A stretch of 64,000 nt of DNA from Daucus carota subsp. sativus (Eukaryota; Streptophyta; Magnoliopsida; Apiales; Apiaceae): the NCBI RefSeq assembly GCF_001625215.2, contig NC_030383.2:38190035-38254034 (forward strand). Direction: 5' to 3'. A model generated the notes under the pieces. The model did not search any database. It was not told the origin of the DNA and saw only the letters and a list, made by a program, of their open reading frames with translations. Positions 32,890 to 45,233 of this stretch are shown piece after piece; position 1 is the stretch's first letter; each line of letters begins with the position of its first letter. The position numbers were made by a program, and so were the translations under genes.

Positions 32890-35800
32890 ATGGTGAGTGA
32901 CACAAATGCTAGTAATGCTGATAGTAATAGTGTGATCAGCCCGTTTGGCGAGCTCAGTGTGCATTTATCTGATTCGGAACTCCGAGAGACCGCTTTCGAG
33001 ATCTTCGTTGCGGCCTCTCGGAGCGCGAAAGCTGGCCGGACACTGAATTATGTCTCTTCTTCTTCTTACTCGCCGGGGAAGAAGGTGTGGGCCAAGAACT
33101 TGGTGGGCAGTCAGCAAAACTCACGAGCTGTGAGCATGGGAGAGGTGATGAGAGTCCAGATGCGGATTTCTGAGGAGTTTGATTCCAGGGTCAGACGTGC
33201 GTTGCTTAGAATCACTGCTGGACAGGTAATCCTAGTCAATCTCTCACAATTTCCGCCTTTTATTCAATCATGTTAAACAAATTAATAGTTACCGAGCACG
33301 GGTGGATAGGTCAAGTAGTTACGAGCTTATCCACTGTCGTCTCGGGTCCTCCGAGGATTTCTAAGAACAGGACTCATTTATAAGGTTATAAGTGATATTT
33401 ATCAAAATAAAATTAATAATTACCAAAATTAATTTGTAGGATTCCAAGGTAATTTGTAATACTGTTAAGTTAAGACATCTAACTAGTTTCTCGACTTGTC
33501 GGTTAAAATGGTCTATAGGGGAACTTATGGATGACTACTCTTTAGTTTTTAGTTCATCTTGTTATAAGTTCAAAAATTGGACCTTATGATTGAAAGTAAT
33601 TATACTCCCAACTTCAATATAAGCTCAACAAAACTACTAATGTTGATATGTTTTACTTTGATTACACTGTGACAAATATGGTAGAAGATATGACTAGTAG
33701 GTAGTAGCTGATAGATTAGCAAATAATGTCCTCCCATTGTAATATTATTACTTTTGATCTTGTATCAGTTAGGAAGGCGGATGGAGTCTCTGGTTTTACC
33801 TTTAGAGCTATTACAGCAACTTAAAGCTTCAGATTTTTCCTCTGTAAGGGAATATGAAGCAAGTCAAAAACGGATATTGAAGGTTCTTGAAGCTGGTGTC
33901 CTCCAACATCCTCACATGCCTCTTGATAAGACGAATGCTGCTGCTAGAAAACTTCGAGAGATTATTCAAGGGGGCTTAGAGAGACCCATTGACACTGGAA
34001 GACACAGTGAAACAATGCAGGCTCTCTGGAACAATGTTATGTCACTAGCTTGTAGATCATTTGATGGGTCTGTCTCTGATATATGTCATTGGGCAGATGG
34101 GGTTCCTCTTAATCTCAGACTATATCAAACACTTTTGGAATCTTGCTTTGATATTAATAAGGCAACATCTGTTGTTGAAGAGGCCGATGAACTACTAGAG
34201 CTTATAAAGAAAACGTGGGGGATTCTTGGAATAAACCTAGCATACCATAATCTCTGCCTTTCATGGGTGTTATATGACCGTTATGTTGCTACAGGTGAAG
34301 TTGAAAATGACCTGCTCAATGCTGCTCATAAATTATTTTTAGAAGTAGAGAAGGATGCAAAGGGAACAAAGGATCCTGCTTACTTCAAGATATTGAGTTC
34401 TGCTTTGAGCTCCGTTTTGAGTTGGGCTGACAGAAAGTTTACTGCGTACCATGAGACCTTCTACAGAGGTAACATTGATGTTATGGAAACTGCTCTATCC
34501 CTCATTTCCTTGGCCAATAATATACTCGTGGAAGACATGTCTCATGAATATGGTAGGGAAAGCAGAAAAGTTGACATCTCACGGGACAGAATTGACAATT
34601 ACATTAGGTCTTCAATGCGCAGTGCATTCATTCAGGCAAGTTCTAGAATTCTGGCTTATATTGCTTAAATGGATACATAAACAAAAATTAAGGTCTAGGT
34701 CCTTATGCTCTTCTTGTAAAGTTATCTGCTGTCAAACTATGTACAATGTAATATACCTGGAAATTAACTCTTAAAAGTGAAAATCTTTGAATCACAATGA
34801 AAAATTCTCTCATACCTTCATGCTTCATGTCAGTATATTTTGCTAATCAGCATGTGAGACTCTGCTCTCTTCTATATATAGTTTGCGATTTTGTGTACTA
34901 CAATTAATATTCCATGATTGCAATTTGTAGTCCTAGGTTGATGTTCTCCTTGGGCTACATAATGGTTCAACTCCAAATTCAACTCTTAAAGTGTTTATAT
35001 TTTGCCATCATTGTGGTCTATTTGCAGTTCCCTGCCATTTTGTAGCCTGAATTCTACATCCACACTCGTGGTTTTTCTATTCAATATATATTTGTTTTAT
35101 TATTTTCTATTTTGAGTGTGACTCTGATCCTCTATTTAACTTACCTTAAAGCAGAAAAAGGAGAAAATATATTTAAGCAGACGGTCGTCAAGCCACCAGC
35201 AGAACGCTCTTCCGGTTCTCTCCATCCTTGTACAAGACACATGTGATCTTGCTTTTAATGAGAAGGAAATATATAGTCCTTTGTTGAAGAGATGGCACCC
35301 TCTTGCCACTGGTGTGGCAGTAGCAACCTTGCATGCTTGCTATGCAAAGGAACTTAAGCAGTTTGTATCTGGTATCAGTGAACTGACCCCTGATGCTATA
35401 CAAGTGTTGATAGCTGCTGATAAGCTTGAAAAGAATCTTGTGCAGATGGCAGTTGAAGATTCAGTTGATAGCGAGGACGGTGGAATATCAATAATTCAGG
35501 AGATGACTCCTTATGAGGCTGAAGTTGTGATTACAAGTCTAGTAAAATCTTGGATAAGGACAAGAATAGACAGGCTTAAGGAATGGGTTGTCAGAAATCT
35601 GCAACAAGAGGTATTCTTAATATCCAACTAGTTTTTAAACCTTGCACTTGTTTCTAGTTTGATTACTGATATTGATTTGAGGAATTGTGCTTAATATCGT
35701 CGTGTCAGGTACTAGTTTGCGTAAGTCAGTGCCTGGTCCGAGAATATTTGTAAGAACATTACAAATAAGAATGAGTTTAACACTAAGCTCAGTATATAAC

Positions 35801-37265
35801 CATCATAGATATTGGATGGCTCTGGAAAGAAGTTCTAGAGGATGATTTGGTTCAAGTTTATCAAAGTGACACTTACATAATACATAATCAAAGTCACTAG
35901 AATATAAGCCAATAATTGCTCATTTCGCTGGGACTATTATACCTTAATTTCTGCCAATTATTTTGGCAGGCATATAACTTGAACACATGAAATTTTTTAA
36001 ACTATTAGATATTAGATTCAAATGACTAACCTTAGGCCTTCTGTAATGATGTTGTCTTCTGTATAGGTCTGGAACCCACAAGCAAACAAAGAACGATTTG
36101 CTCCATCAGCTGTGGAGGTTTTACGGATAGCAGATGAAACTTTGGAGGCATTCTTTTTGTTGCCAATACTGAGGCATCCTGCATTACTACCTGACTTAAT
36201 GAGCAGTCTCGATAAATGCCTCCAGTATTACATATTAACCACAGTATCCGGCTGCGGTGAGCAATACATAGGGAGCAAAATTTCATTTATATCTATTCAT
36301 AAAATGTTGTTCTCTAGAATTCATCGTTACATTTGGTATAATTTACAGGATCTCAAGGTAAATTCCTTCCAGACATTCCTGATTTGACTAGATGTACAGC
36401 TGGATCGAAACTCCAAGCTGTCTTCAGGAAGAAAGATATGTTAGTTCAAAGGAGGAAACCTCGAGTTGGGGTTATAAATGAGGAGGACAACATGGGAATT
36501 CCACAACTTTGTGTTCGCATTAATACTTTGCATCACATACGGAAAGATTTGGATATTTTAGAAAATAGAATGATCACTCATTTGAGAAATGCCGGATATA
36601 CTCAATCAAATGATATGGGGAAAATATTTAATCTTTCACAAACTGCTTGTTTAGAAGGCGTCCAACAACTGTGTGTGGCCACTGCATACAAAGTCATATT
36701 TCATGATTTAAGTCCCGTATTTTGGGATGGTCTATACGTTGGGGAAGTTTCTTCTTCAAGGATTGAACCTTTTCTTCAGGATCTAGAGCAATACCTGGAG
36801 ATTATGTCATCCATAGTTCATGACAGAGTCCGCACTCGCCTGATAGCGGATGTAATGAAAGCTTCTCTTGATGGTTTTTTGCTGGTTTTGCTTGCTGGAG
36901 GCCCATCTCGTGCTTATTCTGTGGAAGATTCTATTATGATAGAGGAAGACTTCAATTTTCTTACAGATTTGTTCTGGTCTAACGGTAATGGATTGCAAAC
37001 TGAATTAATAGATAAATTTGCAGTCACTGTGAAACGCATACTTCCTCTTCTCTACATGGATACTCAAAGCCTCATTGAACAATTTAGGACTTCCATATTG
37101 AATGTGTATGGCTCGTCTGCTACATTCAAGCTTCCATTGCCTCTAACATCTGGTCAGTGGAATCCTGCAGAACCTAGTACTATCTTACATGTTTTGTGTC
37201 ATCGAAACGACAAGCAGGCAACAAATTTTCTTAAGAAGACGTACAACTTGCCCAAGAAACTGTGA
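32890..37265 (+). CDS. DUF810 / MUN-domain (PATROL1-like) protein
   Basis: Five exons join in phase to 921 residues: 32890-33225, 33769-34635, 35155-35610, 36067-36256 and 36349-37265. The N-terminus has FGELSVHLSDSELRETAFEI; the middle has LPLELLQQL, YEASQKRILKVLEAGVL, GVPLNLRLYQTLLESCFD; the C-terminal half has the Munc13-homology-like parts (LEQYLEIMSSIVHDRVR, VMKASLDGFLLVLLAGGPSR). Plant members such as PATROL1 are Munc13-like tethering factors that help deliver proton pumps to the plasma membrane; which paralogue this is cannot be told. Intron 2 starts GC rather than GT at 34636 (CAG|GCAAGT); using any nearby GT would break the reading phase. The ATG at 32890 starts MVSDTNASNADS. Confidence 0.93.
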
Positions 37266-38198
37266 TCGGCTTGATTAGAATCCAGTAACCAACTTACTAA
37301 CTTGCAAACTAGAAAACAAATGCTACGTGTACATAATATTAATTTATTGTATGTGCAAATTTTTAAAGAGTGATGTTTAGAGCACATTGATGAACTTGTC
37401 CATCAGTAAGTTGTTGAGCAACTTGCATTATCAGGAGGGCATCACATTATGCGTAAATCTGGATACAGACAATGGCTTCTGTGCATCTTAGAGATTGTAA
37501 GACTGTTTACATGTAAATGATGTTTGCTGTTTTTTAACTGTAAATTGTCTATATCAGGCTTCAGTTTTAGTTCTCATCTGGATTGGTTGCAGTTTCACCT
37601 CTCGTTTCGATCTTAATTCGTTTATTTCTAATTTAACCTTTTCATATAGTTATATCACGTAACACAAACCCTTAGGTTGTGTTCACTCGGAAAAATGTAA
37701 TCAGCAGAGAATAAAACAGAAAATAATAAAAAAGTTTAATGGAGAACGAATAGAGTATGAGAAAATAGTGACTAGATAAGAGTGATCCTTGATTTTTCAT
37801 GATGAAAATTGTAGGGAAACATGATGTTCAAGTAAAATGAGCGCTCCTTTCAAAATATGAGGGTTAAATTCTTATTTAAAATATAGTTGGAATTGGGATG
37901 ATTGAAATAAAGAAAATTACGGACCTTTTCTCTAATCACCTCCAATTTAGAGTACAAATTTCATTTTATTTTCCCCATATTTCATTTCATTCAAGTGAAC
38001 ACAACCTTAGGACATGGATTGTGCCCAAGATAGCAACTTGTCACGGGTTTAGAGTTTTGTCGGGGCGTGACAAACTGCTTGTGCAAACCTTCTGATGATC
38101 ACACATGTAATCATTAAGCAACAAATTATCTGTGCCAAAAAAATGTAAAGATTTGTTAAGTGATTAGTATTTCGACAAAATCATACTATTAGGAGTGC
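37266..38198. other. 3' flank of DUF810 gene with a MITE
   Basis: Untranslated and intergenic sequence. Apart from the Tourist-like MITE at 37675-38006 nothing is seen. Confidence 0.5.
37675..38006. mobile_element. Tourist-like MITE, 332 bp
   Basis: Terminal repeats GGTTGTGTTCACTCGG (left) and GGTTGTGTTCACTTGA (reverse complement of right) are flanked by TTA at 37672-37674 and 38007-38009, the PIF/Harbinger target pattern. Confidence 0.87.
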
Positions 38199-39718
38199 TT
38201 AAGAAGATAATATTGGATTATGGTATTCTTCCCAACTTAAAACCCATCTTTGGATCAATAGAGGGGATGTTTCTTCACTCGACAAGCCAAGATCATCAAA
38301 GGTGAAAGGAATTATAATCTTCGCCCTCTTCGGGGGTTCTCCAACAATACTCATCGTCATTCTAGCATAGGTTTTCCTTGAGTTACTAGAAGTACCAGTA
38401 GCTGTTTGACCTCTAGATATTATGTTGATCACTGGCCCTCGAGGCTGGTTTCTCCTATCACGATCATCATTGTCCCTACCACGACTATCATTATCTCGGG
38501 GATTTTTGTCTCCGTCCTTGATATACCTGGACAACTTGTCTTTCCGAATCAAAAATTTAATCTCATCCTTCGACGGCCACCAATCATCAGTTAGTATAAT
38601 TCCTTATTCCTCTTTTTGGTGGGTGATTTTTCACCATCTTTCCTCTTCGAATACTTATTATAAGCATTATATCCAGTTTCGTCTCCACGCTTTTTAGAGC
38701 TCGTGGTTGGTCCCTAGTTGTTCTGGGATTTTCTCAAGCTTTCTTTAGCTTTGATATATTTTCCCTGGTCTCTCTTGAAGCTCATTCTTGTTATCAAGGG
38801 CTCTTTTGGCTAGTGAGCGACGGATGTAATCCGTGGTTACTTGTTGAAGGGCGATCATCGCTACCTTTTGGTCCAGATGCGGGACCTTGAGTGCCTCTTT
38901 GGTAAACCACTTCATGTAATCTCGAAGGGACTCATTTATACCTTTGTGTAGGTTTATCAATGAAGTAGAACTCTTGGTACTTGTCTTGATTCCAACGAAT
39001 TGGCCTATAAAAGCCCTGCTTGGGTCCGCAAACAAGGATATAGAATTCGGAGGTAGACAACTATACCAGTGTCGTGACATCCCGCTCAAGGTTTGGGTAA
39101 AAGCTCGACACTTAATGGCCTCCGTGAATGGTTGCAATAGCAATGCATTCATGAATGTTCGCACATGATTAGCGGGATCACATGTTCCATCATAAGCCTT
39201 AATAGTTGGCAACTTAAACTTCCTTAGATCCTTGCATCCATGATCTCCTTCATGAATGGTGGAATCGGGTTATCTGGATCACCTGCAGGACAAATGAGTT
39301 CTGTTCATACTTGAGCGTTGAAGGTTCTCAATCCTTGACTGGGGTTCGCGCGGTTCTTTCCTTCCTTAGTTCGTGAGCATATATCTTTTTAACTGAGCAA
39401 TATGCTCTTCAAAAGCTCAGATACGTCCTTATAATCTTGATTTGTAGCCCTATGGGGCTCGAAGTTGTTCATCCTTGAAAGGTTTCGGGTACCTCGGCCC
39501 CGGTCTCCATCGTTTCTCCTATGTGGGGAAATATCACCATCCCTTTCCGACTCTTCAGAGGAGTCATAATCCATCCACTGAGCATCATATTCGTTCGAGA
39601 CACATCTTCCATGAGGGATGAGAGGTTTGGTTGGTCTGGGGGGGGGGGGGGGCTTCCAAAAATTAATAGATTTGAGGCTTGAGGAGCTGTAGTATGGGCC
39701 ACTGCCGGTAAGGGTCAA
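38199..39718 (-). pseudogene. Ty3/gypsy (Tat-type) gag remnant
   Basis: Three minus-strand frames form a gag remnant. 39389-39718 is the N-terminal part. 38745-39212 is the gag core (IKAYDGTCDPANHVRTFMNA, FTQTLSGMSRHWYSCLPP, FIGQFVG, GINESLRDYMKWFTKE). 38199-38552 is the spacer before protease with GPVINIISRGQTATG, YARM and the ending FDDLGL typical of Tat/Ogre elements. Stops and frame changes break it near 39213-39388 and 38553-38745. pol is absent, since the Helitron starts soon after. A 15-base G run at 39638-39652 interrupts the N-terminal frame region. Confidence 0.82.
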
Positions 39719-40347
39719 CGTGACTGGAAGTGCAGTGGTGGTTGGATTCGAAGGCCCAGCCCTGTGCCTGGAGAATGGAATTGGCTCTGTGGCAGTTGTG
39801 GTGGTGACTTGAAGGGTGAGCTTCGTACTTTACGACTATTCTCAGTAATTGAGATGCCTACGTATCTTCCACTGTTTGAAGAATCAAGTCAAAACGTAGT
39901 TCTAGTTATTAGGGATCGAGCCTTTTTTTCAGAGATCTCAATGTTAGAAATTGACTAGAAGTGAGATTCCAACTGTTAGAACCTAGTAGAAGTAGATACT
40001 TGTATTTGAGATAGGATAGAACTGATCATTAATCATTATCTTGTGTTATCGATGTTTATCTAGAACTCTCGATATTCATTTCTTTAGAATCAGAATCTTT
40101 ATCGAACTCTTGAAGTTCTGAATTCTTCTTAATAGTTTCTCAGTTGAACTAGGAGTTTAGATATGGGCCAGTCCACGTAACTCATGTATGGATGTTTAAT
40201 GGGGCTTTATTTATCCCATATTTATTGATTACAAAATTAAATAATATTTAGTATTTCAGGCACTTATTAATTGGACTTTTATATTTCTGAACTTTTAAAT
40301 AATTCTTTAATAATTAAGAATTATTTCGACCTCTATCAATTATTTTA

Positions 40348-40394
<47 letters not shown>
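39719..40394. other. Flank of Helitron, no gene; TA/CA microsatellite
   Basis: Probably leader of the Tat element. It ends in a TA run (40351-40386) followed by CACACA, into which the Helitron 3' end is inserted. Confidence 0.5.
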
Positions 40395-40395
<1 letters not shown>

Positions 40396-40421
40396 TAGTA
40401 TTTAAGCCCGCGTTGCTGGGC
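40395..40421 (-). terminator. Helitron 3' hairpin and CTAG end
   Basis: A stem of GCCC and GC (one bulged A) around an AAC loop, 7 bases from the terminal CTAG. In Helitrons this hairpin is thought to mark the end of the transferred strand; it is not a transcription terminator here. It can be used as a family signature. Confidence 0.85.
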
Positions 40422-40882
40422 ATATGCATAATAAATTTGTTTGTAATTGAAAGTATTCTTAGTTCGGTTGATACTGATGTGAAGAGAAAAAACGTCGATG
40501 TGATAAATAGTTAGAGACAGAAATGTTGAGGATATTAAAAGCAAATGTATGATGGTGAACTCTGAAATTTGAATACTTAAATATAGAATGCAAATCACAT
40601 AACAGTTAACAGAGTTCTTGATACAGAGGTCTTGATACAGATTTCTTAAAATACATAGTTCTTACAGCAAATCCAAAGGTAGAATTCAAAAGTACAAAGT
40701 TTGTTAAACGTTATTACAAAACCATACATTACATAACATAAATAGTATGATGGAATAACAGGAATGCTGCATTTGTTAAACGTCCTCTCAGTGCATCCTT
40801 TTATTTGCGAACATCAATGGAGACGCCAATTTGCCAAACTGTACCATTCAATTCGGTTAGCATTTATTTAGGAAACCATACA

Positions 40883-41953
40883 TTACATAAGATCCTGCAC
40901 TGCTAACCTGAATGCATCTCTCAGATCCTGCACTGCTTCGTGTTGAAGATTTATGAAAAACCTTGTCGCTGGATAGTTTGTCAACTTTGGCTCACCTAAA
41001 ACATTAAGTTGACAATGGTCTATAAAGGTATTAAAAAACAGGAGTGTATATATTTGAGGACTACCTTGGATAAGCCGAGCTTTAGAACTGGATATTATAA
41101 CAATTATTGGATGTTGGCCAGCATTATGAACTTCCTGATTAAAAGATTCTGCCATTTCATCGTAGAATATCACTTGTGCAGAAGTGCTGTTAAGAGTTTT
41201 TTACAAATTTTCAGTTTGTTAACATGCAATAGTTGTATTAGAGCATAGATTTAAAAGATTAATAGAAACCTCATATCGTTGATGGTAAACTCAATGCTGT
41301 TTTTGACCTCATTATATTTGTTCCGGTATGTAGTGATAGGCTGCACTTGTTGTAGAATGCCAAGAACATCTACATAACAAAATAGGCTGTTACAAAAAAC
41401 TAAGATGGGTTTAGCGAACTCTTGTAGTAAACAAAGATCACTCACCAATTAGAAAGTTGCTTTCCCTTGCAATGTCAATTAGAGCTGAAAAGTCAGTGAA
41501 GTGAAAAACATGACGCGGGATATAATCTACACCTTCAGCCACAAAGACCTCAGTCATATTATACAATTGGATGAAGACATCATTTTGAAAGCATCTTTGA
41601 GTTTGCATGGTACCATACTGCCTAACAACAAAGTTATGGACAGCATAGGTACCTCCTTCAGTAATCAAATTCTGAATTTGATTCATGTTTGCTGCATTTA
41701 TCCATGCCTGAATGCGGCCTCCCTATTAACGCAAAATTACCATTAGTAATCCAGCACACATTGACAGTGGAAAAATGTTAGCTAAATAAAATGTTTTACT
41801 TACCAATTCATCGACGAAAATGCAGTGTATACCCACTGTATCTCCTTGACGATTAATGGCCGGCCAAAGCCTTGTAACTCGGACTTTAAGCTTCCATGCA
41901 AGTGTTGTTTGAGGGCGTAGGTTGGCTATCATTTGGTAAGGGATCTCAGCCAT
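40883..41953 (-). pseudogene. RPA70-like OB-fold gene A (Helitron), C-terminally truncated
   Basis: Starts MAEIPYQMIANLRP at 41953. Exons 41953-41804 (150 bp) and 41722-41446 (277 bp) match the first two exons of the other two copies in size and content (KVRVTRLWPAINRQGD; IQAWINAANMNQIQNLITEG). Further exons near 41370-41272, 41190-41060 and 41000-40900 continue with DVLGILQQVQP, VIFYDEMAESFNQEV and LTNYPATRFFINLQHEAV. It covers the first two OB folds and stops at 40883, without the zinc-finger OB fold and tail of copies B and C. RPA70-like proteins coat single-stranded DNA. Confidence 0.78.
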
Positions 41954-42755
41954 GTTTGTTTGAATTTTTTCTTTCAAGTAGAGCTGGAATTAAAGCCAAA
42001 GCTGAATGCACTGTATTGAATGTTTTAGTGCTCCTCACTGTTTTTGCTTTGGCTGGTAGCCTTCCTGTTCATATTTGCAGTCCAGTCTGAGTGGCCTGCA
42101 AAGCCTATTCTACATTTCTTGCTTTATCTCTCCCACCTGCAAAGTTAATTAAATTTTTGGTCATATATTTTTGGTAGTGTCCATAAGTTAAAGGTGCAGA
42201 CATTGAATCACAAAAGTTTTTTCAGTTGATAAAAACTGCAGTTATGTGTATGTTAGTGTTTTTTGATGTAACTCTATGTAGAAATGCAGTGCATATTTTC
42301 ATTTACCTCTAGTGCTCTGCAAAGTTGATGGTTTTGCTTTTGCCTGATACCTCCCATCACTGCTTCCCTACTTTGTTGGTTTGTCTTTGTTTCCACATCT
42401 GTTGTTGATACTCTGTGTCTGTTTGAAATTTGTTCTTTCAAACTTGTGTTGTCAAATTGAGTAGCTCCTGCATAATCTTGGGGAAAAAAAAAAGGAATAT
42501 AGGTCTACTAAATTCTGATAGCTCAAACTGTATTCAGTTTGCATTAGAAATATTTTCAAAGTAATCATTCTTAATACATTGGGTAACATGAAAAATATGG
42601 AAATGAAAATCTCGGCAGCACACCAGACCAAAATACAGTAATCAAATTTGCTAAGTCTTCATACGTTAATAACAAAGGACATAATACATAAGCAAAAAGA
42701 TGATGTTTTAAATATTTTGCGTTGTGGAACATCAAATAACAGTGGTCAAATTTCT
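41954..42755 (-). other. Spacer between RPA copies; possible tail exons of copy B
   Basis: Minus-strand segments near 42300-42475 (TQFDNTSLKEQISNRHRV) and 42000-42140 are low-complexity and polar, resembling the C-terminal tail of copy C. They could be alternative last exons of copy B. No other gene is seen. Confidence 0.4.
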
Positions 42756-44823
42756 TCAGAGGTGTAAACTTGAGCTTAAGTTCACATCGGAGATTTCCTG
42801 TGCATTGTCGTTTGAAGCTGTTGCCTGTTATCATAGAAATGTCAATGTTTTATGATCAGAATTTTACAATTTTTTATTAAACTGACTTGTAACTAACAGG
42901 ACCTGAGATGTTTGAGCTTGACTGCTGGATGCACCATCCGTTGTGTTTGCAGGTAGATTCACAAAACCTCTGCAAATGTTAGTAGCCCAGTATAGTTTGA
43001 AAGTCTTCGCAATGTTAATCTCATCCATCCGGATCACCATACTATACTCTTGCCCAACAATAGCTAACAAACAGTCTGGAATTCCTTGCACACTGAAAAC
43101 CTATTTCCAAAGAATTGTTATATTTTAAATAAATTTAATATGATGATTTAGAGATGACCAATACCTCATCAGGTAAAGCCGAACCTCTCCTCCCAGTGAT
43201 AGTACGAACTTCTCTATCTCGTAAAACAACTTGCATCTGGCCAGATATGTCCTCAGCCACAACACAAACTCTGAACCTGGAAGAAATATTTATTCCACCA
43301 TTACACAAGTATTGCTATGAATAATAAGTTACACAGGAAAGGAAGCAACTAACTTCTTCAGTGGATATGGAACAAATCTGTTACAAAGTTCACAGATTGG
43401 GCCTAAGTTTTCAATTTTCGTCTCCTTGTCACAGCTGGTGCAAGCATTGTAAAACCATTTCACATTTTCATCTATCTTAATAATTCTGACATGAACCATG
43501 AATAAACCCTGCATGGAAATTGTAATCGTGTTTTTCAAATACAACATCTTAATATTATTTCTGTGTACTTAGTTATGAAGTTGAATATAGAATTAGATTA
43601 TTGACCTCAACAGCTTCTTTTCCCAGATTGCCAAGCTCTTTAACAGTTGTCATGGCCATCGGTTTCGCTTTCGCCTTCCCCATAGCTCTTTTCGCAAAAT
43701 CAGGGTTTTTCAGTCTACAGGATTGAGCCTTAACAGTAAGGTTAATTATAATTTTAGTGCACCATATTTATATGGAAAAGAAGAAATGACTGACAGTTTC
43801 CTAATGTGTGTTACACTATGATGGTTGTAGTTGAGATAGATTCTTGTTGCGTTGTTGTTTGATATGTCGATTTGACCTGCAGTAAAAATTGTAGTGCAAT
43901 TATTTAGGCATTGCAACGTAATCAGCCTTATTTTGTTTAGCACCTACCATTCCATTTCCCAACTTTGCATCCTGATATGATTATGATCACCGGCTGTACC
44001 AAAGCAGTCTTCATCTGCTTATCAAAGTTCTCTCCAAACTTATCCCAGAAGGTTACATTGACATGTGAACTACAACGGAATGAAAAAATCCACATTATGC
44101 TTAAAGAAAATCTTTCATAAAAATTTCTTAAAAAACAGCACATACCTGCCATCTGTGATGATGAATTTGGCATGTCTCTGATCTTTTCCATGCCTGTTCT
44201 TTAAATCCCTTATGTTTTCATAGTCCTTAATGATACCCACAACATCTGTACAAAAGGAACAATCTGTGCAGCTTAAAAAATGTTTTTTAAATAATATTTT
44301 AAATAAATCTGAAATAACCTGAAAGGTAGGTTGTTTGTTTGCTACGTTCCTCTAGCTGGGTCAGATCATAGAAATCAAAACCATCCTTTGGTATGGTAAC
44401 ACTATCATCTGGTAGTTCCTGTATTTCCGTGTCTTTACTGAGCACCAACTGTGTATCTTTTCTCAAGAATCTGTACTTATCAGTTGGCTTGTAATGCTGC
44501 ACATCAAAGTTCTTAATACTAAAAACTCTGTCCAGATAAAGTTGATATTGAAAGTCCTCAGCACACTTTGTTGGAACAAAAGCATGAATCCTTTGGCCCT
44601 GCATGAAAATATGAAAAACTGTTAGCAAGAATATGATGCTTGATAAAAGAAATGGACAAAATTCAGTAATGACCTTTTGGTCGATCAGTACAATGTTAAA
44701 ACTTTTGAACTCCTCTCCATCTTTTGTTGAACCTCTCCACAACCTTACAACTCTGACCTTGATTTTGTAGCTTTCAACTCCAGTTTTCAACTTCTCAATT
44801 GTGGTGTATTGACTTGTTGCCAT
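42756..44823 (-). CDS. RPA70-like single-strand DNA-binding gene B (Helitron)
   Basis: Starts MATSQYTTIEKLKTG at 44823. First exons: 44823-44674 (150 bp), 44598-44319 (280 bp) and 44245-44146 (100 bp); further exons follow near 44071-43953, 43879-43796, 43730-43606, 43509-43355, 43280-43165, 43100-42902 and 42826-42756. The two N-terminal OB folds (KVRVVRLWRGSTKDGE, RIHAFVPTKCAEDF, GIIKDYENIRDL, VTFWDKFGENFDKQM) precede a zinc-ribbon OB fold (CTSCDKE...CELCNRFVPYPLKK, four cysteines) and its partner FRVCVVAEDISGQMQV. No stop or frame break was found in the joined exons I checked, so this may be the one intact RPA copy. It presumably protects single strands during Helitron transfer. Confidence 0.8.
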
Positions 44824-45233
44824 ATTGTTTTTCCCTGCTTAAGCAAGATAATGACCTGATGTCTGCTTATAAACATCTTTCACTTAGTTAGCTGCAGTAA
44901 ATGGGTCTACCTAACATAAAATGCCTTTATGTAACAGAATATATTATAAATAGACATGCAGCAAATTGTCAAGACATATGCATGAATATATTCGCAAAAG
45001 AGAGTAAACTATTAAAATGTGTAACATTTTAATAGTTGCTTAGTACAGACATTGTGCAATTCAGTTTGTCTTAAAATACAAATTCGAATAATAGCTTAAC
45101 AAAAGATGATTGACAGGAAACAGTAAGCATCCTGAACTTCAATTCCAACCAATCTGATCAGTTTCAAACCTGTCAAAAAGTAAAAAAATATGTCATTTGT
45201 TGTGATATCAGAAGTAAAAAAAATACATATAGG

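Noticed and set aside
33290..33370. tRNA-like sequence in DUF810 intron 1 (GGTCAAGTAGTTACGAGC)
   Set aside because: An A-box-like start is present, but no convincing B box at the right distance; not enough for a SINE or tRNA call.
39638..39652. 15-base G run as a functional element
   Set aside because: A single homopolymer in a dead gag frame; probably slippage, possibly assembly error.
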